A stretch of DNA of 64,000 nucleotides, taken from the NCBI RefSeq assembly GCF_000002995.4, contig NW_025062476.1, forward strand, positions 1,681,501 to 1,745,500, given 5' to 3'. The number at the start of each line of letters is the position of its first letter. The stretch's first letter is position 1. Under the pieces are notes generated by a model. It saw only the letters and a list, made by a program, of their open reading frames with translations. It was not told where the DNA came from and did no database searches. Source of the DNA: Brugia malayi. Its lineage: Eukaryota; Nematoda; Chromadorea; Rhabditida; Onchocercidae. The translations under genes were made by a program, and so were the position numbers. This document shows, in pieces, positions 48,901 to 58,862 of the stretch.

Positions 48901-51900
48901 TATCAAATTTATCTTTGCTGATATTTCAGTATTTAATTTCGATATTTCACAAATATTTATTTCTCAAAAACAAACAATAATATTTGATATTAAAAATTAT
49001 CAAATTTATCTTTGCTGATATTTCAGTATTTAATTTCGATATTTCACAAATATTTATTTCTCAAAAACAAACAATAATATTTGATATTAAAAATTATCAA
49101 ATTTATCTTTGCTGATATTTCAGTATTTAATTTCGATATTTCACAAATATTTATTTCTCAAAAACAAACAATAATATTTGATATTAAAAATTATCAAATT
49201 TATCTTTGCTGATATTTCAGTATTTAATTTCGATATTTCACAAATATTTATTTCTCAAAAACAAACAATAATATGTGATATTAAAAATTATCAAATTTAT
49301 CTTTACTGATATTTCAGTACTCAATTTCTAATATTTCATATTCACATTAATATATTCGATTTTAGTATTTCTTAATTTCTTTCTTTGTTATTTAAGTATT
49401 GCAATAATGTAATGGTATTGAAGAAATAAATTGGACTTACGTCAAATAAAAATAAAATTTAAAGAGAGAAAAATTTTATTGACTAATAGATTAAATCATT
49501 AATTAAAAAGACATTATGAGTCATATTTTTCAAACTATATTTTATTATACATTTAACTTTTTAAGATTCTTTTTTTCTGTACATAAATTTAAAAAATGAT
49601 GTAAATAATATAAATTTTTTTACAATGACTTTACATATTTTTATAAAAAATGAAATTATTAACTTCTAAATTTTCATTGATAACAAAAGTTATTGTGTAT
49701 TTCGATAATTCCTTTTTTTTCTATTTAAAAAAAAAAAAACTTTAAAATAAAATTAAAAAAAAAAAAAAAACTCTAAAAAAGAACTCTAAAAAAAAAAACT
49801 AATTTTAAAAATAAACAATTAATTATAGTTCATCGGAGGAAGATATTAATAAATCAACATACAATCCACCAACAACTACAGCATTTGTCCCAAATAGTAC
49901 AAGTGCGACATTTGAGCCAGACGATGAACCATTGGTAGAACCATGGAAAGATGAAATTGAAGAAAATGTTTTACCATTTAAGTTTATTACTGATGTATTT
50001 TAACTGATTTTTTCATTATTAAGAAAATGGATGAAAAAAAGATTTCAATTTTTTTTTTTTTTTTCATTAAAAATATATGCAATAAAAATTTTGCTATTAA
50101 AAAAAAAAAAAAAAAAAAATAAAATAAATGAATTATAAAAAAAAAAAAAACTTTTTTTTTTTTTTTAGTGGTTGAAAATCCAGATATGAATGATATTATG
50201 ACAAATTTGGAAATATTTGTAACGTCACCAGCAAGAAGAAATGTCACCTATAAGTGTCGCATAACACGAGATAAGAAAGGAGTGGATCGTGGAATTTATC
50301 CAACTTATTATTTACATCTTGAAAAAGATGAGGAAAAAAGGGTTTACAATTGTTTATTTATGTAAAATATATTAAATTAAAAAATAAAAAAATATAAATG
50401 AATGAATGAAGTTGAAATTATATAAAATTTGAAATGAATAAAAACTATTATAATAAATTATTGAAATAAATTTTATAATTAGTTAGCTAAATTTTATAAA
50501 ATAATTTTAATAAAAAAATATTTTTATAATTAGTTAACTGATTAAAAAATTGATTAAAAATTAAAAAACATTTGATTAATTTGTGCAAATGAAATAGTAT
50601 GGAATGCTTTGAAGATAGTTTTATGAATAAAATTCATAACATCAAATAATAATTTGAATAAAATAAGATATTTGATTATATTTTAACAATTAATTAATTT
50701 TAAATTGTTTTTAAGTAATTAAATTCCAAAAAAAAAAATTTAACGTAATTATGAAATTTAACTTTTTCTTCTTTTTGAAAATATAAATGTTAAAATTTTT
50801 AGATTTTTCTTTTGGCTGCACGAAAACGAAAAAAAAGTACCACAGCTAATTATTTAATTTCCATTGATCCAACTGATTTGAAACGTTATGGTAATTCGTT
50901 TGTTGGAAAAGTCAGGTAAATAAATATTAATTTAAATTTGAAATAAACTAATTTAAAATATAAAATGTTGGTAATCTATAAAAACAAAAGTTTAATTTAT
51001 ACTATCAGGAAAGTTACAGGATTTATTATTCCGTTATTTTTATTAGAAAAAACAATTGTCGTCAGGAATATTTGCACAGTAATTAATTTCTTGACAGTAA
51101 AACATTTTTGGATCATACAGAAAATTTTTTTTTTTAAAAAAAATAACATTCTAATAGGTCAGTAAACTTATTGAATACTTTTTGAATTATTTATGCAAAT
51201 TTGCTCAACTTTAGCAATTTCAAAAGTGTCAACGAAATATTTCAATTAATAATTAATTAAATGAATTATTATTTAAATATTTATCATATTTCACACAATT
51301 ATTCAAATATTTGCATCTAATTAAATTGAAATAAAAGATAATTTTATCGATTAAATGTTAATATATGCTAATTAATGAGAGAAATAAGTGCATTAATATT
51401 ACAATAATAAAAATATTTTTAAAATAAACATTTTGTTTTTTTGTTTTTGTTTTTGTTTTTTGTTATTTCAAAATTTAGATCAAATGCTTTGGGTACACAA
51501 TTTACATTATACGATAACGGTGAAAATCCAAAAAAATCATGGGTGATCGGTGATTCAGTAAGGCAAGAACTTGCAGCTGTCATTTATGTAAGCATTTTTT
51601 TTTTTGTGTCAACAAATTGTTTACAAATAAAATTTCCCCTTAAATTTGCATATTTCATTGAATGCAATTATAAGTGGAATATGATTATTAGATTTGAATT
51701 ATAAATTATTACACAAAATTTTAAATGAAAATAATTAGAATAGCAAAAAAAAAAAAAGTTGAATTATGCCATAATGTTTACATTAATTAAATTATTTCTT
51801 TTGATGTGAATGCAACAATTTTAGTTACTAAATTTTATTTATGTTTCTTTTAGTAATTCAAATTTGAAATTTTAATTTTACATTTTAGGATACTAATGTT

Positions 51901-53549
51901 CTTGGTTTCAAAGGTCCACGTAAAATGACTGTTTTGATTCCTGGTATATGTGATGCTGAAAATTATCGACGTCAAGAAATTCGTCCTTTATTGGCAAATT
52001 TTTTAAGACATTTACCAAAATTAGAAATCTATCTAAATTTTAATTTAATTTAATTTTTTTTTTTGAGCAAAAAATAATTTTAAAAAATTTTCAATTACTT
52101 ATTTGACATTAAATTTTATGAGAAATTGTTGATAAATTTAAAAATTTGTGATTGTTTTTTTAGGAACAAGAATCTATCCTAGAAAGGTGGAAGAGTCGAA
52201 AAGCAGATGATTTGATTGCTATGCATAACAAAAGTCCTGTTTGGAATGAAGGTTTTATTTATTATTATTATTTATTTATTTATTGTTATTATTTATTTAT
52301 TATTATTTATTATTGTTATTGTTATTATTACTATTATTTATTATTATTATTATCGTTATTGTTACTATAATTATTATTATTGCTATTATTATTATTTTTA
52401 AAATAATTCCATTCAAATTTTAATCCATTTATTTTGAAATTAAAAAAAAAATAAAAACAAAATCTACCAGTAAAATCTTTCAGATACACAATCATACGTA
52501 CTTAATTTTTACGGACGTGTTACACAGCCATCAGTAAAGAATTTTCAAATCATTCATGATGCTGATCGTATGCATTTTCAAATTTTTATTTTTATTTCAA
52601 ATTTTTCAATTTAAAATAATTAAAAAGAAATTTCATAGAAATATCTAAAAATGAATTTTCTTGCAAGTAATAATCTTCATTGCTATAACAAAACATATAA
52701 ATACTTTCATTTTTTTTAAAAATTTTTTGTTTATTGTTTTGTTTATATACCATAATGTAACTTTATCAAATTGATTACAATTCAATGTAACTTTATCAAA
52801 TTGATTATAATTTTACGTAACTTTATCAAATTGATTATAATTCAATGTAACTTTATCAAATTGATTACAATTCAATGTAACTTTATCAAATTGATTATAA
52901 TTTTATGTAACTTTATCAAATCGATTATAATTTTATGTAACTTTATCAAAGTAACTTTATCAAATTGATTATAATTTTACGTAACTTTATCAAAGTAACT
53001 TTATCAAATTGATTATAATTCAATGTAACTTTATCAAATTGATTATAAATTTTACGTAACTTTATCAAAGTAACTTTATCAAATTGATTATAATTCAATG
53101 TAACTTTATCAAATTGATTATAATTCAATGTAACTTTATCAAATTGATTATAATTCAATGTAACTTTATCAAATTGATTATAATTTTATGTAACTTTATC
53201 AAATCGATTATAATTTTATGTAACTTTATCAAAGTAACTTTATCAAATTGATTATAATTTTATGTAACTTTATCAAATTGATTATAATTCAATGTAACTT
53301 TATCAAATTGATTATAATTCAAAGTAACTTTATCAAATTGATTATAATTTTATGTAACTTTATCAAATTGATAAAAATTCATATCAAACATTCTTATCTC
53401 TCTTTATTTTTCTAGCCAAATATATTGTAATGCAATTTGGTCGAATTGGTTACGATGTATTTACGATGGATTTTCGTTATCCATTATCAGCATTACAAGC
53501 ATTTGGTATTGCTATGACTAGTTTTCATGGAAAAATTGCCTGCGAATAA
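45938..53549 (+). CDS. tub-1: Tubby-like protein (TUB-1/TULP)
   Basis: Exons are 45938-45979, 48593-48822, 49829-49981, 50169-50341, 50803-50915, 51479-51587, 51889-51993, 52164-52251, 52484-52567 and 53416-53549, about 409 residues. Residues up to about 140 are a polar, Lys/Arg- and Ser-rich N-terminus. The tubby domain follows: [33 protein letters not shown] (the phosphoinositide-binding strand), [52 protein letters not shown] and the canonical end [18 protein letters not shown]. Tubby proteins carry membrane receptors into cilia and bind PI(4,5)P2. In C. elegans tub-1 also affects fat storage. Intron 7 needs a GC donor (TTG|GCAAAT). Between exons 3 and 4 no GT or GC donor gives the right phase, which is an unresolved one-base conflict. 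Exon 4 has an in-frame ATG that could start a shorter form. Confidence 0.92.
46530..46990. repeat. 38-bp tandem repeat in tub-1 intron 1, about 12 copies
   Basis: The unit is built on TTTGTCCTCATTTGGCTC followed by AAGACATTATAATTTTTATG-type sequence. Alternating sub-variants read CAAAACTTCATAATTCTT or GAGACATTATAATTTTT. The higher-order alternation implies expansion by multi-unit steps. The plus-strand frame across it encodes only the repeat. Confidence 0.92.
47405..47555. repeat. 31-bp tandem repeat in tub-1 intron 1
   Basis: ATTATGATAATCATTATC followed by AAAAATTATCATA repeats about five times. The unit is itself rich in inverted symmetry (ATGATAATCAT and TATCATAATTATGATA). Confidence 0.85.
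48850..49315. repeat. 97-bp tandem repeat in tub-1 intron 2, about 5 copies
   Basis: ACAAATATTTATTTCTCAAA recurs at 48,949 and 49,046, a 97-bp period. Copies are almost identical until the last one. Every unit contains GATATTTCAG, an acceptor-like motif. The array starts about 30 bp after the exon 2 donor. Confidence 0.92.
52757..53378. repeat. 30-bp tandem repeat in tub-1 intron 9, about 20 copies
   Basis: The unit is ATGTAACTTTATCAAATTGA plus TTATAATTCA. Truncated units of about 14 bp (GTAACTTTATCAAA) are inserted at intervals. It occupies most of the intron before the last tubby exon and creates frames on both strands that encode only the repeat. Confidence 0.93.
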
Positions 53550-53635
53550 TTCATTAATTTATTATTCGATTTTTTTTTTTTTTTTTTTTTTTTTGTAAAC
53601 ATTTTAATATTTTTTCTTTTCTAATTCTATCAATG

Positions 53636-53641
53636 AATAAA
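53636..53641 (+). terminator. Candidate polyadenylation signal of tub-1
   Basis: This is an AATAAA hexamer 87 nt after the tub-1 stop codon, past a T run. Confidence 0.55.
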
Positions 53642-54570
53642 AATTTGTTGTATTTCTATTAGTATTACTGTTAGCAAATAACAAAATTTTTGCTTAATGA
53701 TAAGAGAATGTTGATAAATTCAAATAATTTAATATCAACATAAAGTTTAAAAGAATAAAACATTGCATCTAAAATGTTAAGGATAAAATGAATTATCAAA
53801 CAAACAAAAAAAAAAAAAAATGCAATATTTATAAAAAAAAAAAAACAAAAAATATTTTTTTTGGAAATTTCAAATAATGTTAAACAAATAAGAAAAAAAT
53901 AATCCTTCTGTTGATTTTATTCGATATGCAGAATAAATGTTGGGAACATCACATAAAGTTGAAAAAGCTAAAAAGTAAACAGAATTTTTAAAGATGGTTT
54001 GACAGTTGACAGAATCTTAAAGATGGTTGACAGTTGACATTCTCAAACATACATTATCATAATGATAGGATGAAATGAAAATGAACAATGAAATGGAAAT
54101 GTTCAATTTTGTTCAAATTCATATGCTAGTTTAATAGAAATACATGATAGAATTAATTTCCGCTCAAATTTTATGCTAAATTTATTTTGCAAACAATTAA
54201 TAGAAAAACTTTTTAGTGTTAAAATTTAAATCTAAATTTGACTAATAAAAAAATGTCTTTGTTAATCGAATAATAATGCTATTTGCAAACAATTAATAAA
54301 ATTTTTAGTGTTAAAATTTAAATCTAAATTTAACTAATAATTTTGGTTTTTTTTTTTTTTTTTTTTAGTCAAATAATAATGCTACGAAATAAACAACGCA
54401 TCTTCGTTCTTTGTTATTTCTCCCAAAACCAAAGAATCAAATCGCATTTTTGATTTCACATACTTATAATTATTTCTTTTTTTTGATCTTTGGTCTTTAC
54501 TTTATTTTAGAAACTTTACCAGAAAATTCCATACGCCTATTTGATACAAATATATGATTCAACAATTTGT

Positions 54571-54870
54571 CATACAATAATTTCAACTTAAAGCTTTCAC
54601 GTTTCACGTGTATATCAATCACTTATGCATCATGCAATAATTTCAACTTAAAGCTTTCACGTTTCACGTGTATATCAATCACTTATGCGTCATGCAATAA
54701 TTTCAATTTAAAGCTTTCACGTTTCACGTGTATATCAATCACTTATGCGTCATGCAATAATTTCAACTTAAAACTTTCACGTTTCACGTGTATATCAATC
54801 ACTTATGCATCATGCAATAATTTCAACTTAAAGCTTTCACGTTTCACGTGTATATCAATCACTTGCGCAA
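54571..54870. repeat. 60-bp tandem repeat, five copies, open in one frame
   Basis: There are five units of exactly 60 bp, with only a few substitutions among them. Each contains AAGCTTTCACGTTTCACGTG and TATATCAATCACTT. Because 60 is divisible by three, the plus frame from 54,567 to 54,935 stays open for 122 codons as a 20-residue repeat. The CACGTG E-box palindrome occurs once per unit. Confidence 0.93.
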
Positions 54871-55648
54871 TCATTTGCAATTTAATTAACATTGAGGGAG
54901 CAAAGAAAAATTGGATTGGAATGAAATTGATGTAAAATGACGGATCTAAATTTTGTAATACTATTTGAAAAGATCTGATAAGAAGGAAAAAAAAAAAAAA
55001 GAAAGAAAAAGAAACCTGTTTAAAAATGAATAAATATGACTCATTATGGGTGTTGACAAAATTCTACTAACGACATTTTTAATAGTTACTATCACATTTA
55101 TTTCTTTCACATCAAAAATAACTCATATTGAAAATTACTATTAATAGTTTTAATAAACGTTTATTAAATTATAACTTACCAATTTTCCCATTATCCTTTT
55201 TTTTTTTTTTTTTTTTTCAAAAAACTCAACTTTGACATAATTATTCATTCCTCTCTCCTCCCCTTTTTTTTTAATTAAATTTAAAAAAAAATAGAAATGT
55301 TTCTTGCAATGGAGTAATTTAATGGAGGATTTATCAACATGAGATGAATTAGATTTTTTTAATTTGGTTTTGTTTGCAAATTTAAAAACTAATAAGATTG
55401 GGTAAGCAATGCAAACCAAAACAATCGATTCTTTGATCAACTAATCGATCGATCAATTAATCAATCAATAGGAAATCACAAAAATTATCTATCAATGGAA
55501 AATCATAAAATTACCAAATTGAGAGCATTTAAGTTGGTATTACTTAGCCAACTAATATACTTACCTTCTTTTACAACTTCGATTAGGTTAACAAATCAAA
55601 TCAACCAAGAAGTTTGTCAAAATTTATTTGCTAAAAAGTGTAATAAAT

Positions 55649-55649
<1 letters not shown>

Positions 55650-55684
<35 letters not shown>
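55650..55684. repeat. (CT)n microsatellite
   Basis: This is an uninterrupted CT dinucleotide run of about 16 units, followed by imperfect CT-rich sequence. Confidence 0.95.
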
Positions 55685-55687
<3 letters not shown>

Positions 55688-56017
55688 TTTCACTATTTTA
55701 CCTTTATCCTCTCTCACTCATTGGTGACACTTTTCGTGACAATTTATTTAAATAACAAATTTTATATCACTAATACTACAATTTCCGATAATATACCCAA
55801 ATTTTCGATCAAAAAAAAAAATCTTAAAAAGAATTGATATTAAGCTAAAATGATTTTCATATTTCCCAAAAAATAATCTTTTCAATTAACGTATTTTTTT
55901 TTTTTTCACTATAATAAATTTCAATAAAATTTTCAAGAAAAAATCTCAAAAAAAAAAAAAAACAATTTCATTTTTAATTTCAAAAAATAATCTTTTTTAA
56001 TTATAATAAATTTTTAT

Positions 56018-56025
56018 AGGAAAAT
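56018..56025 (+). promoter_or_regulatory. Candidate trans-splice acceptor of the transthyretin-like gene
   Basis: TTTTTATAG ends at 56,019, six nt before the ATG. No coding exon is visible upstream. Confidence 0.45.
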
Positions 56026-56964
56026 ATGCAAAGAAAAAATACCTTTCTATTCCTAATTTTTATAATATTCCATCTACAAGTAATAGTAATTAGTTTTCGA
56101 CAACAATCTGTTGGTGTACGAGGTCGTCTTTTATGTGGCAATCAAAGTTTACCAAATACACAAATCAAATTATGGAATCAAAATAAAATTGGTTAGCAAA
56201 TCTTTCTGAAAAACAAAACAAAAAAATTAGCTTATTTTCAAATTAACAAGCTAATTTTTAAATATTTATTTATTGTTGAAGAACTATTTTCAATATTTTA
56301 TTTTGTTATTTAATGTTTAACAATTGCTTTAAAAAAAATGATTTAAATTATCAAAATTCTTAATGAATATCATATTTTTTAATAATTTAATACAAAAATA
56401 ATTGTATGATAATTATTATAATATTAATTTTTCATTTATCAATTCAGGTACGGATGATCAATTAGCAGCAACAAAAACGAAAGCAGATGGTAGTTATGAA
56501 TTAAAAGGTGGAGTTGGATCAATTTTTGGCATGGATGTTGTCTTAAAAATTTATCATGATTGTGATGATGGAATCAAGGTAAAATAAACATTGATAATAG
56601 ATTGATATTCTTGATAATATCATATCATGATAAAATTTATCATGATTATGATGATGAAATCAAGGTAAAATAAGTATTGATAATAGATTGATATTCTTGA
56701 TAATATCATATCATATCATGATAAAATTTATCAAAGATAGTGATCAATATCTAATTTTTGGAAATCATTAATATAATTACATAAGTTGATTGCTAATATG
56801 AAATATGAGCGTAATGAATTTTTTAGCCTTGTCAACGAAAAGTTGTCCTCCGTATTCCGGATCAGTATGTTACTCGTTCGAGTGATGTGAAACAATGGTT
56901 TAATGGAGGAGAACTGAACATGGAATTCAAATTTCCGGATGAAGAAAGAAGTTGTATCAATTAG
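56026..56964 (+). CDS. Transthyretin-like (TTL) family secreted protein
   Basis: There are three exons: 56026-56191, 56448-56578 and 56827-56964. They join (phases 1, 0) to 144 residues, a normal size for the family. The signal peptide has the core FLFLIFIIFHLQVIVIS. The mature domain begins with the family motif QQSVGVRGRLLCGNQ and continues with TKIKLW-type strand QIKLWNQNKI. It then has KADGSYELKGG and HDCDDGIKPCQRKVVLRIPD, and ends with two conserved Cys regions. TTL proteins are an expanded nematode family of extracellular proteins. One C. elegans member bridges apoptotic cells and phagocytes, but most functions are unknown. The second intron carries a duplicated copy of the end of exon 2. 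Confidence 0.92.
56545..56735 (+). repeat. 86-bp duplication of exon 2 end and donor site
   Basis: The sequence ATTTATCATGATTGTGATGATGGAATCAAG|GTAAAATAA from the end of exon 2 and the start of intron 2 recurs 86 bp downstream. The copy reads ATTTATCATGATTATGATGATGAAATCAAG|GTAAAATAA. A third, truncated copy begins at about 56,720. Donors lie at 56,579 and 56,665. Confidence 0.88.
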
Positions 56965-57932
56965 CAAAAATCACAAATGTTATATCAGTTATCAATTGTG
57001 TTAATCTGTATGAATTATATCACTTATATCAGTTGTTGTGATCCGCTTATCAGTGCTTATTCATTTACTCGTTTATCACTACTTTTTATAACTTACACTA
57101 TGATTTGTTAATGAGAAATGATAAATGAATATGGTTGCATTTGTTAAATTCTTTCTCTTTTCAAAACTTTAAGATTTTTCTTTTTCCTTTATTTCTTTCA
57201 AGTTTCTTTTAAAATTAAGCATTATCTTATATTAATTTAAAATTTCGAATTTTGATTTTAAATAGAAATTTTAATGAAACTTAAATTATGCTAACTGCCT
57301 TAAATTGTTATTTGGAAGTTATAAGCACTGATAAAAATGATCAAATTTTATAGTTTAATCATTTAACTTCCTGCTACTTGCTTAAATTTGAAATTATTGA
57401 AATCTGAATTTAAACTTAACAAAACATATAATTTTTTTTTTGAAATAGACAAGTTTGTTATGACTGAACTATAATATCTCAACACTGATTTATATAATTG
57501 ATTTCTAATATTTCAATATTAACTTATATTCATTAAATTACTTTTTTAACTTCAAATTCCCATAGTAAATTTCAATGAAATTATCTCCTAGCTGAAAGCT
57601 CATACTCAGTACTAATTTAAAATATTCTTTTTTAAACAAAAAGAAGGAAAAAAGATAGGAGAAGAGATAGAGAGAGAGGGGAGAGAGAGGAGAGAGAGAG
57701 AGAGGAAAAAGAATGAATTTAACAAAAATATCAATCGTACCATAATAATAAGAAAGCAATGAACAATGAATAATTAATACCTGTTATTCACCTTCTAAAT
57801 CACCTGAGAAATGTCAAAGGTCATGAAGAGAGTCACCAATATTCTATTTCTTTCAGCTCCTGAATAATGTTCATAACATAGCTTAATTCCGGTAGACCAT
57901 TCCCAAACAATTAATCCTGAAAAACCGACCCA

Positions 57933-57963
57933 TACACTTTCCGGCCCTGTACCGGAAAGTGTA
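57933..57963. repeat. Perfect 12-bp GC-rich hairpin
   Basis: TACACTTTCCGG and CCGGAAAGTGTA are exact reverse complements with a 7-nt loop CCCTGTA. The patch around it has a base composition unlike the neighbouring spacer. Confidence 0.88.
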
Positions 57964-58810
57964 CCGAACTTCAGTCCTTCTCTGAGCTCTCAAAATATGC
58001 ACTATTACGCTCCATTATTTCAGTGTCACAGTGAGTCTCTCAATAAAATCCCTCGGCCGTGTTAATTTCAGTGTTCCGTGTCTTCGCGGATGTTCCGGTG
58101 ATACGTTGAGGATTTGGGAAAGGGTGAAGGTTAAAGGTTAAGGTTGAAGTTAAGATTATGTTGTTTTGTGGAATTATATTTACTAAATAAAGTTACAGTT
58201 TTAGTAGGAATAATAAATTGCATATTAATAGATTTGAAATTTACTGTTAAATAAATTACAATTTTAGTAGAAATAATAAATTGCACATTAATAGATTTAA
58301 ATTTGTAGATTAGGTATTAGAAATCTGTAAACAAGGTGTTTATATACATTTTTTTTAACTTTATAGCAGTAAGTTTTTGCTTTTAATGGATTAGATATGT
58401 AGATGTATGCAGTGTTTATTTTTTTCGCTCTTAATTTTGATAAGGTTTTTTTAATTGCAATATATTCTGGAACAAACTTATTTATTCGATTTAAGTTTTG
58501 AAACAAATTCAACTTCATTTAATGTTGAATTTCGACTACAAATTATGATTGATTACTAATATTTATTTCGTTGTTGATTTAACGCTGGATGTAAGTTAAT
58601 CTTTTTTGTGTTCATTCAACTGTATTTTTCTGTCCATCCAATAGTCCGTTTCTAACTGAGCAGATTGATTTGTCAGTTCTAATTGATTTATAAACTTTTT
58701 ACAAACTTCATTTCATTCATCAACCAAAGGGAGGATGTTACTGAATTTGTCTTTTACCTGTCAGGTTAGCGCATGTATTTTTTTTTTGGTTGTTTGGAAA
58801 GTTGTTTTTT

Positions 58811-58862
58811 TTTTTTCAGTTTCTGGCGTAAAGTAGTGACGGCGGAATAGTATCACGCGGCA
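58811..58862 (+). promoter_or_regulatory. Candidate trans-splice acceptor and 5' UTR of NDUFB5
   Basis: A long T run ends in TTTTTTCAG at 58,819. The 43-nt stretch before the ATG at 58,863 is GC-richer than the spacer and has no upstream ATG. Confidence 0.45.

Larger units (their letters stand above)
53550..56025. other. Intergenic region between tub-1 and the transthyretin-like gene
   Basis: This contains a partial two-copy repeat at 54,185-54,330 (AAACAATTAATA...TTTTTAGTGTTAAAATTTAA), the 60-bp array at 54,571-54,870, and a CT microsatellite at 55,650-55,684. I see no gene. Confidence 0.55.
56965..58862. other. Intergenic region with a GC-richer patch
   Basis: This is mostly AT-rich spacer with a GA/AG microsatellite at 57,665-57,710. 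A patch at about 57,800-58,130 is clearly richer in G and C and contains the hairpin at 57,933-57,963. I see no coding exon. Confidence 0.5.

Noticed and set aside
52771..53158. Repeat-encoded frames on both strands
   Set aside because: They are entirely the 30-bp tandem repeat inside tub-1 intron 9.
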